From the NCBI GenBank assembly GCA_028696755.1, contig JAQVGK010000203.1:1-6586 (forward strand): 6,586 bases of DNA, written 5' to 3'. The DNA is from Bacteroidales bacterium. GTDB lineage: Bacteria > Bacteroidota > Bacteroidia > Bacteroidales > ML635J-15. The position numbers and the translations under genes are program-made. Of this stretch, positions 1 to 5,916 are shown in pieces (the first letter of the stretch is position 1; the number at the start of each line of letters is the position of its first letter). The notes under the pieces are model-generated. The model was not told where the DNA came from and did no database searches. It saw only the letters and a list, made by a program, of their open reading frames with translations.

Positions 1-41
1 ATATTGTCAAAATAAGTTAGAGTTTTTACAGAATTTTAGTG

Positions 42-56
42 AATATTTGAAATATT
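42..56. repeat. 15-bp AT-rich palindrome
   Basis: AATATTT and AAATATT form a perfect 7+1+7 dyad around a central G, about 80 bp upstream of the first promoter-like box. A second short dyad, AAATTAC (77-83) and GTAATTT (101-107), lies between it and that box. Both could be operators or chance matches in AT-rich DNA; nothing ties either to a particular regulator. No coding frame was recognised in bases 1-203. Confidence 0.25.
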
Positions 57-137
57 AGGATGAAATTCCATAAAAAAAATTACCTGTCTTAACATTTTTT
101 GTAATTTGCGGATTTAAGGTTAATAATTATTTGTTCA

Positions 138-177
138 TATCTTTGCACCTAAATAATTACCATAAAAGATAACTTTG
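138..177 (+). promoter_or_regulatory. Promoter region of the lipoprotein gene, two candidate -7 boxes
   Basis: Two sequences match the Bacteroidetes -7 consensus TAnnTTTG: TATCTTTG at 138-145 and TAACTTTG at 170-177. They lie 66 and 34 bp from the start codon of the lipoprotein. Neither has a clean TTTG -33 element at normal spacing. The nearest ones are TTTG at 105-108 (29 bp ahead of the first box) and TTTG at 142-145 (24 bp ahead of the second, and part of the first box). One or both may be used. The leader up to the ATG is A-rich and has no Shine-Dalgarno sequence, which is usual for this phylum. Confidence 0.45.
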
Positions 178-203
178 TAATAAAATCAAACAAACCAAGA
201 CTT

Positions 204-1310
204 ATGAAAAATCTAACAACTGCATTTGCAACACTATTCGTTGCGTTTTTGATTGCTGGTACATTTTTATTGAGCGGCTGTAAAGAAGAGCAAAACGACG
301 ACAAAGCCACAGTCTCGTTAAAAATTTATGACCCTCGTAGCCCACACAGCGAGACCAAAACTACTACCGAAGGAATTGTTAATTCCGAGGATCTTACTAA
401 ATGTGAAGTTACATTTTCATCCATTCAACTTAAGAATAGCGAAGGAAACTATGTTGAGCTTCTTACAGCATCAAAAACTGTTGATTTGAGGGATCTTCAG
501 GGCGTTGTTGGCGATCTTGTTTCTACCGAAATTCCACTTGGAGATTACACCCAGATTAAAGTAACTGTTAGTGGTGTTAGCACTACCTACCAAGGAAATA
601 ACTACACTGCATCAGTTTCTGCTCCTGCAACAGCAACTCTCGCTCAAACTCCTGGCGTTACCTATACCGAAGCACAAGGTGTTACAAACGTTTTTGCTGG
701 TGGAGCTGTCGTATTTGAGTATAATCTAGCGTTTACTCTTGCTGATATTAGCGATTTCCAGAATGTTCATTTACAGTTCGATGCTGATGCGTCTGTTTAT
801 GTAATATCATTTCCTTATTCGACTTACACATGGAATTTTGCAGGAATTCGCCCAGTACTTAACCTTGGAATTATCCTTGAAGAAGGAATTCAGCAAATAC
901 GCCACTCTCCTCCTTATGGAATTACAATTGCCTCTCAAAACGAGGTAAATTACTATGGCATCCACACATTTATCGACTTTGACCAAAATGGTGGAACAAT
1001 TAATTCGCACACTAGTCAGCATGTTTTTCGTGGTGCCGACGGAACTCTTTTGGTTGATGCTGAGCCAATGGCTACGAATCCTAACGCTCTTGTGCCAAAT
1101 ACTGTAAATGCAACAGGCGAAACAGATATAAGATCCGACGAAACATTCAGATACACCGAAATAGTTTCTAACCTGCAAACTGCTGGTTATACATTAACAT
1201 CTGGCCAAACTTATTATTTTAGTTTACGCAAAACTTGGAATATTACCACAAATGGAACAACATACAATCTTACTCGTATTTGCGAACCAATTCCGGTTGT
1301 AATTCCTTAG
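204..1310 (+). CDS. Secreted lipoprotein with a DUF4382-like domain
   Basis: This gene encodes a 368-residue envelope lipoprotein of unknown function. Residues 1-25 are a lipoprotein signal peptide: a charged start (MKN), a hydrophobic core, then a lipobox LSGC with the acylated cysteine at 26. The next residues (KEEQNDDK) are charged and should form a flexible tether. Residues about 35-200 resemble DUF4382, a beta-rich domain common in Bacteroidetes lipoproteins. The recognisable parts are a first strand (TVSLKIYDP), a strand with EVTFSSIQLKNSEGNYVEL, a hydrophobic segment around VDLRDLQG, and the turn IPLGDYTQIKVTVSG. The half after residue 210 is rich in aromatic and beta-forming residues; I do not recognise it. 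The ATG is preferred because it gives an intact signal peptide. The gene is monocistronic, followed by repeats, and has no clear terminator. Which membrane face it occupies and what it binds cannot be read from the sequence. The DUF4382 assignment is from pattern memory, not a profile search. Confidence 0.8.
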   Translation: MKNLTTAFATLFVAFLIAGTFLLSGCKEEQNDDKATVSLKIYDPRSPHSETKTTTEGIVNSEDLTKCEVTFSSIQLKNSEGNYVELLTASKTVDLRDLQGVVGDLVSTEIPLGDYTQIKVTVSGVSTTYQGNNYTASVSAPATATLAQTPGVTYTEAQGVTNVFAGGAVVFEYNLAFTLADISDFQNVHLQFDADASVYVISFPYSTYTWNFAGIRPVLNLGIILEEGIQQIRHSPPYGITIASQNEVNYYGIHTFIDFDQNGGTINSHTSQHVFRGADGTLLVDAEPMATNPNALVPNTVNATGETDIRSDETFRYTEIVSNLQTAGYTLTSGQTYYFSLRKTWNITTNGTTYNLTRICEPIPVVIP

Positions 1311-1363
1311 TATTAAAATTTCGTAATTATATTGGTATTATGGCGTAACTAGAATCAATTTTC

Positions 1364-1518
1364 GTAATCGGTCCTTCGGCTGCGCTCAAGAACCGTAATC
1401 GGTAAAAATTGTAATCGGTAATCGGTGTGATTGCATAATCGTTCTCTCTTATTCGGATTCCACTTTTGTTTAAAAAGGCTGAATCTGGACAGATTACAGA
1501 TGACAGATAACCGATTAC
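1364..1518. repeat. Intergenic cluster of GTAATCGGT words, direct and inverted
   Basis: GTAATCGGT occurs at 1364-1372, 1395-1403, 1411-1419 and 1418-1426; the last two overlap, giving a local 7-bp period. A truncated TAATCG lies at 1436-1441. The reverse complement ACCGATTAC is at 1510-1518, after three ACAGAT/CAGAT words (about 1490-1508). The cluster can therefore fold back on itself around a loop of roughly 80 bases. Between the first two copies is an imperfect dyad (GGTCCTT ... AAGAACC, 1371-1394) around a CGGCTGCGCTC core. It resembles the low-complexity interspersed repeats common between Bacteroidetes genes. No protein is encoded here. Confidence 0.6.
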
Positions 1519-1732
1519 ATAATTTAACAGCGATCTAAATAGGGACTACTGAAAAACTTTACAACACTTGATTCTAAGCCAAAATTGTTGATATTTTGAC
1601 CGATTTAGTGCAAGCAAAAATAGTAAATGATTTAAAAAACCTTGCAGTATATTTTAATCTCGAAATGAAAACGGGACAAAAATATCCGGATAAATGCGAC
1701 AAAATAGTATTCGAAGCTCCGCGGGAGGGCCG

Positions 1733-1916
1733 GGCAAAACGGCGGGCAGCTCAGGCGGTGAGAGCGAAACAATTAGAATTGTGTCGAGCCGACATGTCGT
1801 TCTCTAAAACAAATATTTGAGTATTGGCCAAAGGTGCATGGCATTTGTTTTAGGCCAAGGTCGACGTACAATTCTTTTGTTTCGTCTCGAGGTGCGGTGG
1901 GTAGCTTTGTTTTGCC
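1733..1916. repeat. Long imperfect fold-back (inverted repeat) with a GC-rich left arm
   Basis: Four blocks pair in order across this stretch. GGCAAAAC (1733-1740) pairs with GTTTTGCC (1909-1916). CGAAACAA (1765-1772) pairs with TTGTTTCG (1877-1884). AGAATTGT (1775-1782) pairs with ACAATTCT (1868-1875). CTAAAACAAAT (1804-1814) pairs with ATTTGTTTTAG (1843-1853). The arms are about 80 nt each around a loop of about 28 nt. The region around 1716-1766 is strikingly GC-rich beside its AT-rich surroundings. The collinear pairing suggests a structured RNA or DNA element nested in the inverted-repeat cassette, perhaps a separate insertion. No function is known to me. Confidence 0.55.
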
Positions 1917-1928
1917 TTGATTTCTTTG

Positions 1929-1956
1929 TAACTTTCTTGATCAAGCAAGAAAGTTA
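1929..1956. repeat. Perfect 11-bp hairpin
   Basis: TAACTTTCTTG (1929-1939) and CAAGAAAGTTA (1946-1956) are exact reverse complements around a 6-base loop (ATCAAG). No T-run follows on either strand, so it is not a classic intrinsic terminator. It lies 12 bp past the right arm of the larger fold-back and probably belongs to the same repeat element. Confidence 0.55.
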
Positions 1957-2032
1957 GGCAGTAAATATAAATCCCTTAGTTTATTAGTATAGTTTCCACT
2001 TTAACTATATCCTAAATGATTTTATATTTAAC

Positions 2033-2064
2033 CTAAATAGCGGTGTTAAATAGACACTATTTAG
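2033..2064. repeat. Bulged hairpin just inside the right terminal repeat
   Basis: CTAAATA (2033-2039) pairs with TATTTAG (2058-2064). After a three-base bulge, GTGT (2043-2046) pairs with ACAC (2054-2057) over a 7-base loop. The word CTAAATAG also occurs at the left border of the cassette (1534-1541), so it may be a terminal or subterminal motif of the mobile element. Confidence 0.35.
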
Positions 2065-2122
2065 AACATTGTTGAGTTTTTCAGCAGACCCTAAACAGTT
2101 GCAAAATTTCATTACTAACAAT

Positions 2123-2150
2123 AAAGCTGTTGGAAACGACAGCTTTTTTT
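2123..2150. terminator. Terminator-like hairpin, mainly for the two-component operon
   Basis: AAAGCTGT (2123-2130) and ACAGCTTT (2139-2146) form an exact 8-bp stem with an 8-base loop. On the minus strand the stem comes directly after the response regulator stop codon (2151-2149) and is followed by the modest U-rich tail TATTGTT. On the plus strand the 3' arm runs into seven Ts (2144-2150), a better intrinsic terminator for any transcription leaving the repeat region. It may work in both directions. Confidence 0.6.
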
Positions 2151-2844
2151 ATTCAGAAATTAATCCAGCAATATTGTCTTTGTATGATGAGCTTACTGCT
2201 AATCCAACATCGCCTATATAAACTTTACTGCGGCTAATAAAACTAATCTTATCAACTGCAACAATTATAGATCTGTGAATGCGGATAAATTTTGCTGTGG
2301 GCAATGCATTTTCTAATGCTTTTAGCGACATTAAAGTTAATACTGGCTTCTGTCCGCAATAAATTTTTACATAATCTTTTAATGATTCGATGTATAAAAT
2401 GTCGTCGAAGTTTATTTTTAAGATTTTATGCTCAGATTTTACAAATAGGCATGTTTTTGAAATGATTTCGTTTGGGGATGAAGAGCAATGTGCATGATAT
2501 TCATACGCTTTGTTTACCGCTTTTAGAAAACGGTCGTACGAAACAGGTTTTAGCAAATAATCAACAACATCGAGTTCATAACCCTGCATTGCATATTTGT
2601 CGTATGCAGTAATTAAGATCACCATTGGTTTGGTCTTTAGGCTGCGCAACATTTGCAATCCATTCATATCGGGCATCTCGATATCGAGAAATATCAAATC
2701 CACATTATTGTTAGCAATAAATTGCATTGCGTCAAAAACACTAGTACATTTCCTCAACAATTTAAGAAACGGAACTCTCGAAACATTATCCTCAATTAAA
2801 TCGAGCGATAACTGTTCATCGTCTATTGCAATACAATTTATCAT
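2149..2844 (-). CDS. LytTR-family response regulator (LytR/AlgR type)
   Basis: This gene encodes a 231-residue cytoplasmic DNA-binding regulator, the output half of a two-component system with the kinase just upstream. Residues 1-120 are a receiver domain with all key residues: acidic pair D8/D9, phospho-acceptor D54 in LIFLDIEMPDMNG, switch T79 in ILITAYDKYA, and K99 in DYLLKP. Residues about 130-230 are a LytTR domain, seen in ILYIESLKDYVKIY and the segment FIRIHRSIIVAVDKI; such domains bind paired short repeats in promoters. The length is normal for the family. The ATG overlaps the kinase stop codon as ATGA, so translation is probably coupled and the two proteins are made together. The stop codon abuts a hairpin terminator. 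The regulon is not visible here; LytTR regulators with LytS-type kinases often control envelope, nutrient-uptake or surface functions. I found no obvious LytTR site nearby. Confidence 0.93.
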   Translation of the reverse strand: MINCIAIDDEQLSLDLIEDNVSRVPFLKLLRKCTSVFDAMQFIANNNVDLIFLDIEMPDMNGLQMLRSLKTKPMVILITAYDKYAMQGYELDVVDYLLKPVSYDRFLKAVNKAYEYHAHCSSSPNEIISKTCLFVKSEHKILKINFDDILYIESLKDYVKIYCGQKPVLTLMSLKALENALPTAKFIRIHRSIIVAVDKISFISRSKVYIGDVGLAVSSSYKDNIAGLISE

Positions 2845-3911
2845 AAATCTATTCTAAGTTTAACACTGAATATTCCGTTACTTTTATCAATTTCGAGATT
2901 ATGTTGGTTTGGATAAAGTAAATTTAACCTTTTCTCTACATTATTAATTCCAATTCCACCAGCTTTATCTGAGCGAGTTTCTTGTATAAGTGGATTTGTT
3001 ACTTCAAAGTATAAAGCCGAACCAACGGTTTTGATAATAATTTCAATTTTAACATCACCTCGATAGCTAACTCCATGCTTAAAAGCATTCTCAACAAATG
3101 GGAACAAAAGCATTGGTTCTATCATTAAATTCACATCAGTATTTGAATAGTCAAAAGTTATTTCAGCATTTTTATCCAAGCGCATTTGTTGAATTTCGAT
3201 GTAATTTTTTAAGAAATCTATTTCCTTTTCGAGAAAAAACTTTTCTCCTTTATTTTCATAAAGACTATAACGTATTAATTCCGAAAGTCTAATTATAAAT
3301 GCTTCGGTGTCGTCTGATTTTTTTCTGGCAAGGGAGCAGATATTATTAAGAACATTGAAGAAAAAATGTGGATCTATTTGTGCTCTCAAAGCTTGCAGCT
3401 CGGCTTTTAACTTATCGTTCTCGAGTTCTTTGCGTTTTTTTTCGTTACGAAACCATTCTATGCTCATTTTAAGAGCAGTAGAAATTATAAAAACAACTAA
3501 AAATACTGATACTCCTTTGAGAGGTCCAAACATATCGCGTACTGGCTTGTCGGGACCGAGCTCTAATGGTCGTCCTATTTCCCTCATTGGAGGCAGAAAT
3601 GTTTGAACTACAAATTCTATTGTAAACGAAAATCCAAAAATTATCGCAATAGTTGCAAGAGCATAAAGTAGATATTTCTTTCTGAAAACTAATCCTGGAA
3701 TAAGAATAAGATAGTTGACATAAAAATATACAACCATAAAAATTTGAATCAGGATTAACAGATTTGGAAAATGAAATGCATCTGGATCGCCCTGCAAGCT
3801 TTCTATAATAGAAGGGATGAAAAAATACCCAAACCAGCCGGCAACATGAGCGAGAATATGGAGTATTTTTTTGTTTTTCATGAGGTGTTTAAAACCTATT
3901 TCGTCAGTCAT
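2841..3911 (-). CDS. LytS/YehU-type membrane sensor histidine kinase
   Basis: This gene encodes a 356-residue inner-membrane sensor kinase that should autophosphorylate and pass phosphate to the adjacent LytTR regulator. Four hydrophobic segments (about 15-35, 50-71, 79-102 and 133-152) form the sensor; the loop between the third and fourth (about 105-130) is proline-rich and charged. A charged coiled-coil-like linker follows (154-178). The His_kinase domain has phospho-accepting H182 in QIDPHFFFNVLNNI, where F replaces the usual L of PHFLFN. The ATPase part has an N-box (PFVENAFKHG, 271-280) and a G-box (GGIGINNVEKRL, 318-329). There is no separate PAS, GAF or periplasmic sensor domain, so the signal probably acts on the membrane part. 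The first ATG overlaps the preceding stop codon as ATGA. Met11 is a possible alternative start, but the overlap favours the longer form. The 3' end overlaps the regulator in the same way. Confidence 0.92.
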   Translation of the reverse strand: MTDEIGFKHLMKNKKILHILAHVAGWFGYFFIPSIIESLQGDPDAFHFPNLLILIQIFMVVYFYVNYLILIPGLVFRKKYLLYALATIAIIFGFSFTIEFVVQTFLPPMREIGRPLELGPDKPVRDMFGPLKGVSVFLVVFIISTALKMSIEWFRNEKKRKELENDKLKAELQALRAQIDPHFFFNVLNNICSLARKKSDDTEAFIIRLSELIRYSLYENKGEKFFLEKEIDFLKNYIEIQQMRLDKNAEITFDYSNTDVNLMIEPMLLFPFVENAFKHGVSYRGDVKIEIIIKTVGSALYFEVTNPLIQETRSDKAGGIGINNVEKRLNLLYPNQHNLEIDKSNGIFSVKLRIDL

Positions 3912-4225
3912 AATTCAATGCAATCAGGTAGAATAGATCTTATAAAATGGCCTTTAAGTTTAGTTTTTATTTCAATTTCAGACCTTGACTGAATCAAAAT
4001 GTCAGTTCTTATTCCATTCCTGAGTAATTCTTTTCGAATACGAGTGCGTAAACTAAGTTTTTCTTTCGTAGGAATGTCTATGTCGACAACAATCAATATG
4101 TCGTAATCACTAAGTGCATTTGCAGTACCTTTTGCTCTTGAGCCAAAAAGAAAAATCTCCGACCATTCAAAATGTAGTTTGATTACTTTTTTAATGATTT
4201 CAAATTTATGATTGTCCTTGAGCAT
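3908..4225 (-). CDS. Minimal nucleotidyltransferase (MNT, polymerase-beta superfamily)
   Basis: This gene encodes a 105-residue single-domain nucleotidyltransferase. The catalytic signature is complete: GSRAKG (28-33), then SDYD with metal-binding D40 and D42, and a third carboxylate D75 in RTDILIQ. Family members transfer AMP (or another NMP) from a nucleotide to a protein or small molecule. The best-known MNTs are antitoxins that AMPylate a HEPN toxin encoded next to them. No HEPN-like gene lies on either side here: upstream are 84 repeat-bearing bases and purH, and downstream is the sensor kinase, joined by an ATGA overlap. A longer reading from TTG at 4279 adds 18 residues. I prefer the ATG at 4225 because it has AAGGA 11 bp upstream, the MNT homology begins just after it, and the longer start would fall in the likely -33 element. 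The substrate is unknown; a role with the two-component proteins is inference. Confidence 0.85.
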   Translation of the reverse strand: MLKDNHKFEIIKKVIKLHFEWSEIFLFGSRAKGTANALSDYDILIVVDIDIPTKEKLSLRTRIRKELLRNGIRTDILIQSRSEIEIKTKLKGHFIRSILPDCIEL

Positions 4226-4245
4226 CAGAATAATTTTCCTTTTTA

Positions 4246-4280
4246 CAAATATACTCAATAAATCAGCATAAAAAGCCAAA
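4246..4280 (-). promoter_or_regulatory. Promoter of the MNT/kinase/regulator operon
   Basis: Read on the minus strand, TTTG (4280-4277) is followed after 23 bp by TATATTTG (4253-4246), a full match to the Bacteroidetes -7 box TAnnTTTG. It would start transcription about 15 bp ahead of the ATG at 4225, leaving a short leader with AAGGA at 4241-4237. No other strong promoter is evident between here and the kinase gene, so all three genes probably share this one. Confidence 0.5.
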
Positions 4281-4322
4281 TTAAGGGAAAAGTTTACGCA
4301 TTACCATTATACCCAACTTCTA

Positions 4323-4362
4323 ACTTTAGGCACTCTAGGCACTTTAGGCACTCTAGGCACTT
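4323..4362. repeat. 9-bp tandem repeat, four copies plus a partial
   Basis: ACTTTAGGC and ACTCTAGGC alternate: 4323-4331, 4332-4340, 4341-4349 and 4350-4358, then a partial ACTT. It can also be read as two copies of an 18-bp unit. The array ends 1 bp before the purH stop codon, so it forms the start of the purH 3' untranslated region. It is a simple-sequence array open to copy-number change, not a CRISPR, because there are no spacers. Confidence 0.85.
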
Positions 4363-4363
4363 C

Positions 4364-5881
4364 CTAATGTTTAAAATGTCTAAACCCAGTAAATACCATT
4401 GGAATTTTGTTTTCGTTACAGAATTTTATGGTGTCTTCATCTCTAATCGATCCGCCAGGCTGAATAACTGCATTTATTCCTTCGTTGTGTGCAATTTCGA
4501 TAGAATCGCTAAATGGGAAAAATGCATCTGATGCCATAACTGCGCCATGCAAGTCGAAGCCAAAGTTTTTAGCTTTTTCAATAGCTTGTTTTAGAGCATC
4601 AACTCGTGAAGTTTGACCTGTTCCACTTGCGAGAAGCTGAGAGTTTTTAACCAAAACAATTGCGTTTGATTTTGTGTTTTTAACAACTTTGTTTGCAAAA
4701 ATTAAATCGGCAGATTGAGTTGCATCTGGACGTAAGTTCGTAACATAGTTAAAATCTGCAGTAGTTTCAGTTTTTGCATCTCTATCTTGAACTAAAACGC
4801 CGTTTAAAACTGTGCGATAAATTGTTTTTTGTAAATTCGAATGTTTTTGCACCAAAATAATCCTGTTTTTCTTTTGCTGTAATATTTCTAGTGCATCTTT
4901 TGTATAATCTGGTGCGATAACTATTTCGAAGAAAATTTTATTTATTTCCTCGGCAGCATCATGATCAACAATTTTATTTGCAACAATAATTCCGCCAAAA
5001 GCAGAAACTGGATCGGCAGCAAGTGCATCTTTCCAAGCATCAGTAAGATTTGGCCGTGAAGCAATTCCACATGCATTGTTGTGCTTCAAGATTGCAACCG
5101 TTGTTTCTTCAAACTCAGAGATTAAATTTGCTGCAGCATCAATGTCGAGGAGATTATTGTAGCTAATTTCTTTACCATGAAGTTTGGTAAACATATTCTC
5201 AAAATCACCAAAATAAAGTGCTTTTTGATGAGGATTTTCACCATATCTTAAGACTGTATTCTTGCTTTGAGATACTTTGAACTCAGTGAAGTTATTATTG
5301 TCGAACCAGTTAAAAATTGCTGTGTCGTAGCCCGAACTAACGCCAAATGATTCGCGGGCGAAACGACGACGAACCTCAAGACTTGTAGCGCATTTACCTT
5401 CTTCGAGCAAGCTGTGCAAATCGTGATACTGGCCTCGATGAGAAACAACAAGAACATCGTTGTAATTTTTAGCTGCAGCTCTAATTAGAGAAATTCCACC
5501 GATATCTATTTTTTCGATTATTACTTCTTCATCAGTTTCATTTTCTATTGTTTTTTCAAATGGATATAAATCAACGATAACCAAATCGATTGATGGGATT
5601 TCGTATTTTGCAGTTTCTTCGTTATGTGTTTCATTATCACGAATCGAAAGAATTCCTCCAAATACCTTTGGGTGAAGAGTTTTTACTCGCCCATCTAAAA
5701 TTGACGGATATCCAGTAATGTCCTCAATTTTAACCGCTTCAACTCCTAGAGATTGAATAAAATCCCATGTTCCGCCTGTTGAAAATATTTTTACACCGTA
5801 TTTGTCGAGAGTTTTTACTATCACATCTAGACCATCTTTGTGGTAAACCGAAATAAGTGCCGATTGAATTTTTTTCTGCAT
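4364..5881 (-). CDS. purH: Bifunctional AICAR formyltransferase / IMP cyclohydrolase
   Basis: PurH catalyses the last two steps of de novo purine synthesis in the cytoplasm: 10-formyl-THF-dependent formylation of AICAR, then ring closure to IMP. The 505-residue length is normal. Residues 1-145 are the MGS-like cyclohydrolase domain, with SVYHKDG (11-17), FSTGGTW (33-39), ITGYPSILDGRVKTLHPK (55-72) and DLVIVDLYPFE (99-109). The formyltransferase domain follows, with LRYGENPHQKALYFG (211-225), the catalytic Lys-His pair in KHNNACG (266-272, where KHTNPCG is common elsewhere), SAFGGIIVAN (293-302), RPDATQSADL (384-393), ASGTGQTSRVDA (418-429) and the C-terminal MVFTGFRHFKH. The frame stays open for 27 codons upstream to an ATG at 5962, but family alignment places the start at MQKKIQSALISVYHK; the extra segment covers the promoter region. 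The gene stands alone, divergent from the K+ transporter gene. No purine riboswitch is visible in its short leader. Confidence 0.97.
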   Translation of the reverse strand: MQKKIQSALISVYHKDGLDVIVKTLDKYGVKIFSTGGTWDFIQSLGVEAVKIEDITGYPSILDGRVKTLHPKVFGGILSIRDNETHNEETAKYEIPSIDLVIVDLYPFEKTIENETDEEVIIEKIDIGGISLIRAAAKNYNDVLVVSHRGQYHDLHSLLEEGKCATSLEVRRRFARESFGVSSGYDTAIFNWFDNNNFTEFKVSQSKNTVLRYGENPHQKALYFGDFENMFTKLHGKEISYNNLLDIDAAANLISEFEETTVAILKHNNACGIASRPNLTDAWKDALAADPVSAFGGIIVANKIVDHDAAEEINKIFFEIVIAPDYTKDALEILQQKKNRIILVQKHSNLQKTIYRTVLNGVLVQDRDAKTETTADFNYVTNLRPDATQSADLIFANKVVKNTKSNAIVLVKNSQLLASGTGQTSRVDALKQAIEKAKNFGFDLHGAVMASDAFFPFSDSIEIAHNEGINAVIQPGGSIRDEDTIKFCNENKIPMVFTGFRHFKH

Positions 5882-5905
5882 ACTAGTTTTTGATTTTGTT
5901 TGGCC

Positions 5906-5913
5906 CAAAATTA
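5906..5913 (-). promoter_or_regulatory. Candidate -7 box of purH
   Basis: On the minus strand TAATTTTG matches TAnnTTTG and ends 24 bp before the purH ATG at 5881. No clean TTTG lies at -33 spacing. The left arm of a 15-bp inverted repeat (5917-5931) sits directly upstream, so a bound protein could affect initiation. Confidence 0.4.
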
Positions 5914-5916
5914 TAA

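Larger units (their letters stand above)
1540..2093. mobile_element. Non-autonomous element or insertion-sequence remnant with 19-bp terminal inverted repeats
   Basis: The left end TAGGGACTACTGAAAAACT (1540-1558) matches the reverse complement of the right end (2075-2093) at 17 of 19 positions; the mismatches are at positions 6 and 9. Ends of the CTGCTGAAAAACT type are familiar from DDE-transposase insertion sequences, but I cannot assign a family. The 554-bp body is too short for a transposase and has no open frame longer than 74 codons, so it looks like a MITE or an internally deleted insertion sequence. If the repeats are taken to start at GGG, the flanks TAAATA (left) and TAAACA (right) agree at 5 of 6 positions and could be a decayed target duplication. 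A 74-codon frame starting with TTG (1596-1820) is at most a transposase fragment and runs into the GC-rich fold-back, so it is not called as a gene. Confidence 0.6.

Noticed and set aside
807..1178. 123-codon frame antisense to the lipoprotein gene
   Set aside because: It lies wholly opposite a convincing gene and its translation (Cys- and Ser-rich) resembles no family.
1596..1820. Open frame of 74 codons starting with TTG inside the inverted-repeat cassette
   Set aside because: The second half is read through the GC-rich fold-back and has an odd Arg/Ala-rich composition. There is no ribosome site or recognisable domain. At best the first 40 codons are a transposase fragment.
2597..3992. Several plus-strand frames (2597-2857, 3098-3292, 3307-3606, 3771-3992) opposite the two-component operon
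   Set aside because: Each is antisense to a gene with full motif support, none has a recognisable domain, and none has a promoter-like box in place.
4323..4362. Possible CRISPR array
   Set aside because: The units are 9 bp and contiguous, with no spacers and no cas genes.
3908..4363. HEPN/MNT toxin-antitoxin module
   Set aside because: Only the MNT half is present; neither neighbour contains a HEPN-like RX4-6H motif in a small helical protein, so a toxin-antitoxin call is not supported.
5248..5457. 69-codon frame in another register inside purH
   Set aside because: It is on the same strand as purH in a different frame and shows no protein-like features, so it is a shadow.
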